Of a stretch of DNA of 64,000 nt, positions 40,769 to 47,362 are shown piece after piece (position 1 is the first letter of the stretch; each line of letters opens with the position of its first letter). Position numbers and translations under genes: made by a program. Source of the DNA: Kitasatospora sp. NBC_00315 (GTDB taxonomy: Bacteria; Actinomycetota; Actinomycetes; Streptomycetales; Streptomycetaceae). The notes beneath the pieces are model-generated. The model was given only the letters and a program-made list of their open reading frames with translations, was not told where the DNA came from and did no database searches. The DNA lies in contig NZ_CP108025.1 of assembly GCF_041435095.1 (NCBI RefSeq), forward strand, positions 2,542,001-2,606,000. Direction: 5' to 3'.

Positions 40769-41191
40769 TCACCCTTGGAATAGATCAGTTACCTGGAACC
40801 TCGACATCACAGCCTGGCATTGCGGACACGCCGGGAGCAAATCCCTATATCGGGCGTGATCGAATGGCTTTCGGAGCATCGCTAGGCTACTGCTTCCGCG
40901 CACCAGGTCGCCAGCCTTCATCGCCTGGGCGATGCAGCCTATTTCGGCACACCCTCCGTGATGGCCAGTTTGACCAATAACTCGACGCAACGGCAGGGGG
41001 AGACTCCTCAATGCCTCACCCGTCCTGCGGGTACTGATATCGAAATAAGTATTCCCCGAAGGTGTCAACAGAACGCTCGCTACACCCTCATTCTTCCCAG
41101 GTGCAAGCCTGGCCAGATCGGTGTATGCCCGGAGATCACACTCCAAGCCATTCGTATTGTGGACCAGGACCGGCGTGGCCCCCGCCAGCAC
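40769..41191 (-). CDS. Orphan RHS toxin tip, deaminase-like
   Basis: A 140-residue open frame that begins inside the end of an RHS HINT domain: LAGATPVLVHN matches the cleavage junction of the full RHS protein at 47363. What follows resembles the cytidine-deaminase fold of bacterial toxins (YwqJ-like): strands GVASVLLTPSGNTYFDIST, a helix with GHHGGCAEIGCIAQAMKAG (Cys-Ala-Glu zinc/proton motif) and LPACPQCQAVMSRFQV (CxxC). RHS homology runs back to about 41204 and is then lost, with a stop codon just upstream. It has no signal or RHS body of its own, so it is a silent orphan tip. The putative start is a GTG at 41191. Confidence 0.75.
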   Translation of the reverse strand: MLAGATPVLVHNTNGLECDLRAYTDLARLAPGKNEGVASVLLTPSGNTYFDISTRRTGEALRSLPLPLRRVIGQTGHHGGCAEIGCIAQAMKAGDLVRGSSSLAMLRKPFDHARYRDLLPACPQCQAVMSRFQVTDLFQG

Positions 41192-41294
41192 ATAGTACGT
41201 GTGGCACGCGGTCGCTCGCTACCTGCATTTTCGCTGGTCAGGGGCTATATAACGGTCCGTCGAGGTGTGCCGATGTGCGTCGGTGTGCGTGATT

Positions 41295-41317
41295 GTTGCC
41301 GTCACTACTGCCGTCAG
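41295..41317. repeat. Left boundary repeat of the integrative element
   Basis: GTTGCCGTCA-CTACTGCCGTCAG, with TGCCGTCA repeated inside it, matches the sequence right after the integrase gene (46884-46907) except for one missing base. It probably marks the left end, as an integrase arm site or part of the attachment region. Confidence 0.65.
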
Positions 41318-41393
41318 AGGTCTAGTCCATTGGGGAAGAGTCAACCGCCGCGCCGTCTATCCATCGATTGACATCCGAGCTACTGTGGATGTC

Positions 41394-41867
41394 ATGACTG
41401 CGGCCTACGAGGACATGCCCTTCAGTGAGCTTCTCCACCATCCCGCCGCGACTACGCGTCGGCTCGATGCCGTCCGCGCGCTGCGGCTGCGCAGACGCGA
41501 CGCGGAGGACCTGGCCCTGATGCGCGTCGACCAAATGGAGCGCGACACCACCGTCGTGGACTTCACCTCCCGCCTGCTCGCCGGGCTGGTCCGGACCGAG
41601 AACATCGGCGCCCTGCGCCAGGCGCTGCCCGAAGCCCTCCCCTGGAGCGCCTTCCTGCCCGCCGAGGACATCGACACCCTGCTCGCCGAGCTGGTCGACA
41701 CGGCGCGCGGCGCGGTGGCCCTGGACAACCTCTCACCGATCGCACTGCTGCTCGCCCAGTGGAGGCACAGCGCCGAGATCTATGCGGACCCTGCCTTGCA
41801 CGCACTGCTCACCCGTGAACCCGAGGGCGACCTCGGTCCCGTCCCCGCGCCCGGGGCAGCGGAGTGA
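41394..41867 (+). CDS. Probable antitoxin of a type II toxin-antitoxin pair
   Basis: A 157-residue protein with an N-terminal segment like Phd/prevent-host-death-type antitoxins (YEDMPFSELLHHPAATTRRL) and a positively charged stretch (RALRLRRRDAEDLALMRVDQ). The C-terminal half is acidic and helical, as expected for toxin binding. The stop overlaps the GTG start of the RelE-like gene by four bases. It lies just inside the left boundary repeat of the integrative element and may help maintain it. The antitoxin role rests on this pairing more than on a confident domain match. Confidence 0.7.
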   Translation: MTAAYEDMPFSELLHHPAATTRRLDAVRALRLRRRDAEDLALMRVDQMERDTTVVDFTSRLLAGLVRTENIGALRQALPEALPWSAFLPAEDIDTLLAELVDTARGAVALDNLSPIALLLAQWRHSAEIYADPALHALLTREPEGDLGPVPAPGAAE

Positions 41868-42217
41868 GCCCGAAGCGCGGAGACCGGGCCGCGCCACCCC
41901 CGACCGGCGACGAGTACGACCTCCGGTTCGCCAACACCGAGGCCGCCGACGGCTGGGAACACCTGAGCCGCCAGGCACCGGGCAACCTGCGCCGCGCCTT
42001 CGAGCGGATCCGCGCCACTCCCCGCGCCGCCGACATCCCCGACCGCCAGCACCGACTCAAGGGCAAACTCGGTACCACCACCTACAAGGGGCAAACCCTG
42101 GAACGCTGGCAGTACGAAGTCACTGGTGGAGGACGTATCTGGTACCTGCTCGACGATGCCAACCGCACCGCCTGGATCACCTACGCCGGCACCGGCCACC
42201 CCAAGGCCACGGACTGA
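41864..42217 (+). CDS. RelE/ParE-like toxin
   Basis: A 117-residue protein with features of the RelE/ParE/HigB mRNA-interferase fold: a helix pair (AADGWEHLSRQAPGNLRRAF), a basic turn (DRQHRLKGKLGTTTYKGQTL) and the terminal strand RWQYEVTGGGRIWYLLDDAN followed by WITYAGTGHPKATD. It starts at a GTG overlapping the upstream antitoxin stop. RelE-type toxins cut mRNA on the ribosome, ParE-type poison gyrase; the sequence alone does not decide. It is the second gene of the element. Confidence 0.8.
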   Translation: MSPKRGDRAAPPPTGDEYDLRFANTEAADGWEHLSRQAPGNLRRAFERIRATPRAADIPDRQHRLKGKLGTTTYKGQTLERWQYEVTGGGRIWYLLDDANRTAWITYAGTGHPKATD

Positions 42218-42279
42218 CGTGCTCACGGGCGACTGTCCGGCAGAGCACGCACGACCCGCCCCCGGGTCAGCCCCTCTTC

Positions 42280-42323
42280 CCGTTGGATAGCCCGTTGGGA
42301 TATCCAACGGGACAACTTGCTCT
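42280..42323 (+). repeat. Hairpin repeat copy B
   Basis: Ten-base arms CCGTTGGATA and TATCCAACGG around an 11-base loop, then ACAACTTGCTCT (last base differs from the consensus). The stem sequence is unrelated to the other copies, but pairing is perfect. Confidence 0.75.
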
Positions 42324-42609
42324 GCCAGGAGCCCGGTTCCGGTCAGCCCGTCGTGCTGGCCGGTTGTCGCTTCCGCTGCCCCACCGTCTCGTCGGCTCGG
42401 CTTGTCGCTGAACTGCTCGCGTCCTGACCGTCCCGACCGCGCGGGGGCGAGTTCGGGCAACTGCTGGTCGGAGTCCCGGCACACGGCACTGCTCGTCCGT
42501 GGGCCGGTCGCTCGGCGCGGGTGCGGTCAGTGGGTCGGCGCGACGTCGGCCGCCGCCCTCGGCGAGCGCGACGATAGAAACGAAGGGTCGGCCCCCTGGC
42601 CGACCCCGT

Positions 42610-42654
42610 GCCTGCGATCCGGCCGTAGGACGGTCGCAGGCGACAACTTGCTCC
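42610..42654 (+). repeat. Hairpin repeat copy C
   Basis: Eight-base arms GCCTGCGA and TCGCAGGC with an inner CCGT/ACGG stem, then one base and ACAACTTGCTCC. It is the closest relative of copy A outside the element, with compensating stem changes. Confidence 0.8.
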
Positions 42655-42658
42655 GCAA

Positions 42659-42691
42659 GGGGCAAGGACTCCTTACCCCATAACTTGCTCC
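42659..42691 (+). repeat. Hairpin repeat copy D
   Basis: Nine-base arms GGGGCAAGG and CCTTACCCC (one mismatch) with an ACT loop, immediately followed by ATAACTTGCTCC. It begins four bases after the tail of copy C. Confidence 0.7.
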
Positions 42692-42708
42692 GATCTGGTC
42701 GGTGCTGG

Positions 42709-42739
42709 GGTAAGCAGCGCTTACCGCACAACTTGCTCC
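42709..42739 (+). repeat. Hairpin repeat copy E
   Basis: Seven-base arms GGTAAGC and GCTTACC with an AGC loop, two bases, then ACAACTTGCTCC. Confidence 0.75.
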
Positions 42740-42935
42740 CATCGGGCACCAGTCGAGCCCCGCTCACGACCCGGCGGACCGCTGACCGCCGACACCCGTG
42801 CATACCTCGGGGCCGGTCCGACCCTGGGTCGGTCGGCGACGTCGGGCCACCTCCAGCGGGCGGGGCCCGCCTTGAACCTCGTAGAGAAAATCTGGACGCA
42901 CGACTCCAGCCCCTGGCCGTCCAGCGGCCGACGGG

Positions 42936-43358
42936 TCAGCGGTCTCGCTCGGTGCTGCCTGCTTCGAGGGCCTCGACGCGGGCACGCAGAGCGGTGAGCT
43001 GATCAAGCGTCTGGGCCAGTGCCAGCTCCAGCGCCTCGACGCGCGCCGCCGTCCCGCCGACGGGCGTGTTCCCCGCCGCCCCGTCATCTGAGTTGCCGTC
43101 GGCGTCGGGGTGGGCGACGAAGGCTCCCTTGCCGGGGCGGGAGATCGCGTAGCCGTCCTGCTTCAGCAGGGCCATGGCTTTCTGCACGGACAGGCTGGAG
43201 GCCCCGTACTCCGCCATCAGCACGGCCTGCGTCGGCAGCGCGTCCCCGGGGTTCAGCTCCCCGGAGCGGATCCGCTCCCGCAGGGCCTCGGCGATGACTT
43301 CGAACGTCAGCAACACCGTGCCGCCCGCCGGTTTACGTCCCCGCCGCCCCACCGTCAC
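42936..43358 (-). CDS. Small GntR family regulator of the element (KorSA-like)
   Basis: A 140-residue repressor with a winged helix-turn-helix at about residues 15-85 (IAEALRERIRSGELNPGDAL, TQAVLMAEYGASSLSVQKAM, a wing SRPGKGAFVAHP). The effector domain is replaced by a short linker and a C-terminal heptad-rich coiled coil (VEALELALAQTLDQLTALRA) for dimerisation. Small GntR repressors of this sort control replication and transfer genes in pSAM2-type elements. It is divergent from the replication gene at 43669 and probably acts on the 310 bases between them. Start GTG at 43358. Confidence 0.85.
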   Translation of the reverse strand: MTVGRRGRKPAGGTVLLTFEVIAEALRERIRSGELNPGDALPTQAVLMAEYGASSLSVQKAMALLKQDGYAISRPGKGAFVAHPDADGNSDDGAAGNTPVGGTAARVEALELALAQTLDQLTALRARVEALEAGSTERDR

Positions 43359-43668
43359 CGCAGGTCACCCCGCTTTCTCTGCGCCTCTATCACCGAAATC
43401 CGGCCGGTCCAAAACGGAGGACCGGGGCCACAGTACTCGCGTCGCCACCGGCCACCGAAATAGATGAGGAGGGATGCACTTGAATGCGCGCTTGAAGCGA
43501 TGCTACCTTCACGCACCGCTGGTGAACACCACCGCTGACCAGGCCAGACGTCCCCGGCCCACCATCCGCGCCCGCCGCCACGCGCACCGTGCCCACGTGC
43601 GCCGACCACCCTGGTCGCCCCTCAATCGCCTCTCCTCTTCTCCCGACTCCTGCCGGAGGCCTGTCCCC
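43359..43668. promoter_or_regulatory. Divergent control region between the GntR and rep genes
   Basis: 310 bases without a confident gene. Two direct repeats CTTGAATGCG (43479-43488) and CTTGAAGCG (43491-43499) lie in it, a possible GntR operator or replication iteron. The rep frame is open through the region from an ATG at 43474, but that ATG has its GGAGG too close, so the downstream start is preferred. Confidence 0.5.
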
Positions 43669-45384
43669 ATGCCCGCGCAGCTCCAACTCCCCACCCCCGC
43701 AACCACCTCCACTCCCGCCAGCACGGCGTTCGCCGCACCGGCGCTCACCACCAGCGCCGACACGTCCGCGAACAGGAACTCGGCCCTGGAACGCCGGGCG
43801 CGGCTGACCGCCAGGCTGGCCAAGCTCGCCGCCGCCGGATACCTCGCACCCCTGGCCCGGCAGATCGGCTCCCTGGGCGGCTGCGCCCGCCCGATCCGCA
43901 TGACCGGACACCGCACCCGCCTGGACAGTGCCACCGGCCAGATCCTCGACCACCTCGACACCCGCCACCTGCCCGCCGGCGAACTCCTGGTGCGCTGCGG
44001 CAACCGCCGCACCACCCGCTGCCCCGCCTGCTCCACCCTCTACCGCTACGACACCTACCAGCTCATCGCCGCCGGACTACGCGGCGGCAAGACCGTCCCC
44101 ACCACCGTCGCCACCCACCCTCGCGTCTTCGCCACCCTCACCGCCCCCGGCTTCGGCCCCGTCCACAACCAACCCGGCACCGCCCCCTGCACCTGCGGCA
44201 CCCGGCACGACGACGGCGACCCGCTCCTCGGCACCCCGCTGAACCCGCAGCAGTACGACTACACCGGCGCGGTGCTGTGGAACGCCCACGCCCCCGCCCT
44301 GTGGGCCCGCTTCACCACCCACCTGCGCCGCGAGATCGCCAACGCCGCCGGACTCACCCAGCGCACCCTGCGCCACCACGCCACGCTCTCCTACGCCAAG
44401 GTCGCCGAATACCAAAAGCGCGGCCAGATCCACTTCCACACCGTCATCCGCCTCGATGGACCCACCGGACCCACCAGCACTCCGCCTGCCTGGGCCACCA
44501 CCGAACTCCTCGACCATGCCGTCCGCGCAGCTACCAAGCGCACTCGCGTCCAGCACCAACACCCCACCACGTCCGGGGAGGCCGACCCGGCACAGTCGAG
44601 GGGGCACACGGCGTTCCGGTTCGGGCGGCAGATCGACGTCCGCGCGATCCGCAGCGCCGACTTCACCGGCGACGCCCCCGTCACCGACCGGCACGTCGCC
44701 GCCTACATCGCCAAGTACGCCACCAAGGGCGCCGAGACCACCACCGGCACCCTCGACCGCCGACTCCCCTTCCTCGCCGAACTCGCCCAGCACGACCTCA
44801 CCGACCACGCCCGCCGCATGATCCACGCCGCCTGGCACCTTGGTGCCCGGCCCGAGCACGCCCACCTCCGCCTGCGCCAGTGGGCCCACATGCTCGGCTT
44901 CCGAGGCCACTTCTCCACCCGCACCCGCCGCTACTCCACCACCCTCACCCACCTCCGAGCCGAACGCACCGCCTGGCGCACCCACCAACCCGAAACCGCT
45001 GCCCCGACGCCGACCGACCCGGCAATGGTCGACCGGCACGCCGGACTGCCGATCGGTGGGGGCCGGTCGGTCACTGACCGGCACGGTGACCACGATGACC
45101 TGATCGCCGGTCACACCGACCGTGGCCCCGGTCACCCCGCCGGTCACCGCGCGAATGACGGGCGATCCGGCGGCGCGGACACGACGCTGGTGATCTCGCA
45201 CTGGCAGTACGCCGGAACCGGCCTCCTGCCCGAACTCGCGCACCTCGCCGACCTCCTGGCCACCCCACCGCGCCCCCGGCCCGAGCAACCGAGCCGACCC
45301 AGGCACGCACAGCGCTCCGGTGACCGGGCCGGTCACTCCACTGACCCGCTGACCACCCCCGTCCAGACGGGGGCGATCGCATGA
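43669..45384 (+). CDS. RepSA-like replication initiator
   Basis: A 571-residue rolling-circle-type initiator of the actinomycete integrative element family (RepSA of pSAM2). It has a cysteine-rich N-terminal part (RCGNRRTTRCPACSTLYRYD) and CTCGTRHDDGDPLLGTPLN. The HUH-type metal motif is in YQKRGQIHFHTVIRLDG, and the presumed catalytic tyrosine region is HVAAYIAKYATKGAE. The C-terminal ~100 residues are low-complexity and encoded by repeated CCGGTCAC octamers. The ATG at 43669 follows GGAGG. The stop overlaps the next start (ATGA). It should nick the element's origin after excision. Confidence 0.9.
   Translation: MPAQLQLPTPATTSTPASTAFAAPALTTSADTSANRNSALERRARLTARLAKLAAAGYLAPLARQIGSLGGCARPIRMTGHRTRLDSATGQILDHLDTRHLPAGELLVRCGNRRTTRCPACSTLYRYDTYQLIAAGLRGGKTVPTTVATHPRVFATLTAPGFGPVHNQPGTAPCTCGTRHDDGDPLLGTPLNPQQYDYTGAVLWNAHAPALWARFTTHLRREIANAAGLTQRTLRHHATLSYAKVAEYQKRGQIHFHTVIRLDGPTGPTSTPPAWATTELLDHAVRAATKRTRVQHQHPTTSGEADPAQSRGHTAFRFGRQIDVRAIRSADFTGDAPVTDRHVAAYIAKYATKGAETTTGTLDRRLPFLAELAQHDLTDHARRMIHAAWHLGARPEHAHLRLRQWAHMLGFRGHFSTRTRRYSTTLTHLRAERTAWRTHQPETAAPTPTDPAMVDRHAGLPIGGGRSVTDRHGDHDDLIAGHTDRGPGHPAGHRANDGRSGGADTTLVISHWQYAGTGLLPELAHLADLLATPPRPRPEQPSRPRHAQRSGDRAGHSTDPLTTPVQTGAIA
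45107..45336 (+). repeat. CCGGTCAC octamer repeats in the 3' part of rep
   Basis: CCGGTCAC occurs at 45107, 45128, 45140 and 45329, with an inverted copy at 45320. They may be initiator binding sites (origin) or a by-product of the repetitive GC-rich coding sequence. Confidence 0.4.
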
Positions 45385-45566
45385 CCGCCGACAGCGAACT
45401 CCTCACCGTCCCCGAGGTCATGGCCCGCCTCAAGATCAGCCGCTCCACCGTCTACGACCTCATCCGCACCCGGCAGCTCGCCTCCATCACCATCGGCCGC
45501 GCCCGCCGCATCCCCACCCACGCCCTGACCGCCCTCGTCCACCACCAACTCGAAGAGGCAGCCTGA
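45381..45566 (+). CDS. Excisionase (helix-turn-helix, Xis-like)
   Basis: A 61-residue MerR/excisionase-type DNA-binding protein: LLTVPEVMARLKISRSTVYD forms the helix-turn-helix, followed by LIRTRQLASITIGRARRIPT, typical of helix_turn_helix_17 proteins. It overlaps rep by four bases and the integrase start by one base (TGATG). It should direct the integrase towards excision. Confidence 0.92.
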   Translation: MTADSELLTVPEVMARLKISRSTVYDLIRTRQLASITIGRARRIPTHALTALVHHQLEEAA

Positions 45567-46882
45567 TGACCACCGGCCCCACCTCCACTCCCGGCACCGG
45601 CTCGCGCAGGGTCCGCGCCAACGGGGACGGCACCGTCTACCAGCGCAAGGACGGACGCTGGGAAGCCGCCGGATACGTCCTGGCCGTCGGCGACACCCGC
45701 AAGCGCGTCCGCGTCTACGGCGCCACCCGGAAGGAGGCGCTGGCTCAGCTGACCGAGAAGATCGCCACCAGCAACCGCGGCGTCCCCGTACCCACCGCAC
45801 AGGGCAGCCTCGGCGCCTACCTGACGTACTGGCTGGAGAACGTCGCAGTCCACCAGCTCCGCGAGACCACCCACACCCGCTACACCGCCTGCACGAACCG
45901 CTACCTCATCCCCGGCCTCGGCAAGAAGAAGCTCGCCAAGCTCACCGCCAAGGATGTCCGCACCTGGCTCAACCAGCTCCGCACCACCTGCCAGTGCTGT
46001 GCACGCGGCCTCGACGCCGCCCGCGACCAGCCCCGCTGCTGCGCGACCAGCACGTGCTGCGGCAAGCGGCTCTCCCCGCTGACCCTTGCCTACATCCACT
46101 CCGTGCTCAAGTCCGCCTTGGAGCACGCCGTCCGGGAAGAGGAGATCCCGCGCAACGTCGCCCGAAACGTTCGCACCGGTACACCCCGGCCCCGCCGCTT
46201 CGAACCCCTCACCACAGACGAAGCCCGCACCTTCCTCGCCGCCGCCCAGGGCCACCGCCTCCACGCGCTGTTCGAACTCGCCCTCCGCACCGGACTACGC
46301 AAGGGCGAACTCCTCGGCCTGCGCTGGGAAGACCTCGACCATGGCAGCGGCACCGCCAGCATCCGCCGCACCCTCCAGCGCACCCGCACCGGCGGCCTGA
46401 CCACCCTCCCCACCAAGACCGTCAGCTCCGAACGCCGAATCGCCCTCCCTGCCCCCTGCCTGCTCTCACTCCGCGCCCACCGGGAGCAACAGGCCCAGGA
46501 GAAGGAGAAGGCCGGCGCGGGCTGGGTGGCCAGCGGCCACGTCTTCACCCGGCCCGACGGCCACCCCATCGAACCCGCCACCCTCACACGCCACTTCAAC
46601 GCACTCCTTCGCCGCTCCCACCTGCGGGCGATCCGCTTCCACGACCTGAGGCACTCAACCGCGACACTCCTCCTGGAACAGGGCGTCGAACTCGTCGTCA
46701 TCAAGGAGCTGCTGGGTCACGCCCACATCGGCGTCACCGCGACCGTGTACGCCCACGTCCGACTCCGGCTCCAGCGCCAAGCCATCGACCTCCTCGGCCA
46801 CGCCCTCCGCAAGCCGTCGGACACTACCGCCAAGCCCGACGACGGCGACGACCCGCCGCTTTGCGCAGCCCCCGTCCGCTGA
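45566..46882 (+). CDS. Site-specific tyrosine integrase
   Basis: A 438-residue tyrosine recombinase. The N-terminal arm-binding domain (NGDGTVYQRKDGRWEAAGYV) and core-binding domain are followed by the catalytic domain with Arg in LRTGLRKGELLGLRWEDLD, HxxR in FHDLRHSTATLLLEQG and the Tyr region LGHAHIGVTATVYAHV. A cysteine-rich insertion in the core-binding domain (CQCCARGLDAAR, then CCATSTCCGK) is a hallmark of integrases from actinomycete integrative elements. It is translationally linked to xis. The right boundary repeat begins two bases after its stop, so this is the right end of the element. Confidence 0.95.
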   Translation: MTTGPTSTPGTGSRRVRANGDGTVYQRKDGRWEAAGYVLAVGDTRKRVRVYGATRKEALAQLTEKIATSNRGVPVPTAQGSLGAYLTYWLENVAVHQLRETTHTRYTACTNRYLIPGLGKKKLAKLTAKDVRTWLNQLRTTCQCCARGLDAARDQPRCCATSTCCGKRLSPLTLAYIHSVLKSALEHAVREEEIPRNVARNVRTGTPRPRRFEPLTTDEARTFLAAAQGHRLHALFELALRTGLRKGELLGLRWEDLDHGSGTASIRRTLQRTRTGGLTTLPTKTVSSERRIALPAPCLLSLRAHREQQAQEKEKAGAGWVASGHVFTRPDGHPIEPATLTRHFNALLRRSHLRAIRFHDLRHSTATLLLEQGVELVVIKELLGHAHIGVTATVYAHVRLRLQRQAIDLLGHALRKPSDTTAKPDDGDDPPLCAAPVR

Positions 46883-46883
46883 C

Positions 46884-46907
46884 GTTGCCGTCAACTACTG
46901 CCGTCAG
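46884..46907. repeat. Right boundary repeat of the integrative element
   Basis: GTTGCCGTCAA-CTACTGCCGTCAG follows the integrase stop after one base and matches 41295-41317 apart from one extra A. Internally it holds two TGCCGTCA direct repeats, as expected of integrase arm sites. Confidence 0.65.
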
Positions 46908-46923
46908 GCTCCCATGAGAGACC

Positions 46924-46960
46924 AAAGCAGCCCCGCCGGAAAACCCGGCGGGGCTGCTTT
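46924..46960 (+). terminator. Terminator after the integrase
   Basis: A perfect 14-base stem (AGCAGCCCCGCCGG and its complement), flanked by AA on the left and TT on the right, with a five-base AAAAC loop. This is a good intrinsic terminator for the rep-xis-int operon. Confidence 0.9.
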
Positions 46961-47053
46961 CTGCATACCAGATTAGATTCCTTCATCGCGCGCAGGCGGA
47001 TGCTGGAGGCTTATAGCTGCAACCACAATATGCGGCTCATCTGGAGATCATTG

Positions 47054-47353
47054 TCACGGAGTTCCTAGAATGCCTGCCACTGTTTCGTGAACCTGGGTGG
47101 CGATGCGAGTCAGTTGCCTGGCCTCGTCAGCTCCACGCGCAGCCCTTTCCATCTGCCACTCGATGAACATCGGAGCGAACCAGATGAGCTTCACGAGCCT
47201 CGAATCGATCATCTCCCCGGGCTGTGGGATCTGCGAAAGCAGTGCCACATAGGCCTCACCCGCATCCAGATCGAACTGCCCCGATCGGAGCTTCCCAAGG
47301 AATCCCGACTCGTCATCCCAGGCCGCATCTAGCAGCTCCAGCAACTCTTCCAA
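47054..47353 (-). CDS. Probable immunity protein for the RHS toxin
   Basis: A 99-residue acidic, helical protein (MEELLELLDAAWDDESGFLG at the N-terminus, then LVKLIWFAPMFIEWQMERAA and LTRIATQVHETVAGI). It starts 9 bases after the stop of the giant RHS gene on the same strand, the expected place for the cognate immunity gene. It is less GC-rich than the neighbouring core genes. No named immunity family was recognised; the role is inferred from position, size and acidity. Confidence 0.75.
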   Translation of the reverse strand: MEELLELLDAAWDDESGFLGKLRSGQFDLDAGEAYVALLSQIPQPGEMIDSRLVKLIWFAPMFIEWQMERAARGADEARQLTRIATQVHETVAGILGTP

Positions 47354-47362
47354 GACAGCCTC

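Larger units (their letters stand above)
42218..42935. other. 718-base non-coding region with four hairpin repeats
   Basis: No convincing gene is found between the RelE-like toxin and the GntR gene. The stretch holds hairpin repeat copies B (42280-42323), C (42610-42654), D (42659-42691) and E (42709-42739), plus a perfect inverted repeat GGGTCGGCC-CCCT-GGCCGACCC at 42585-42606. Open frames here have repeat-driven composition. Confidence 0.7.

Noticed and set aside
40033..42739. The hairpin repeats as a CRISPR array
   Set aside because: Spacing is irregular, the stems differ between units, the constant part is only 12 bases and there are no cas genes.
42267..42803. A minus-strand open frame of 178 codons between the RelE-like and GntR genes
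   Set aside because: Its sequence is made of translated hairpin repeats and arginine/proline-rich filler, and no ribosome-binding site or family match was seen.
43474..43668. Use of the ATG at 43474 as start of the replication gene
   Set aside because: The GGAGG there is almost touching the ATG, and the added 65 residues are basic and featureless; the ATG at 43669 has a well-spaced GGAGG.
46908..47053. A tRNA-type attachment site beside the integrase
   Set aside because: No cloverleaf or T-loop sequence could be found; the only structure is the terminator hairpin.
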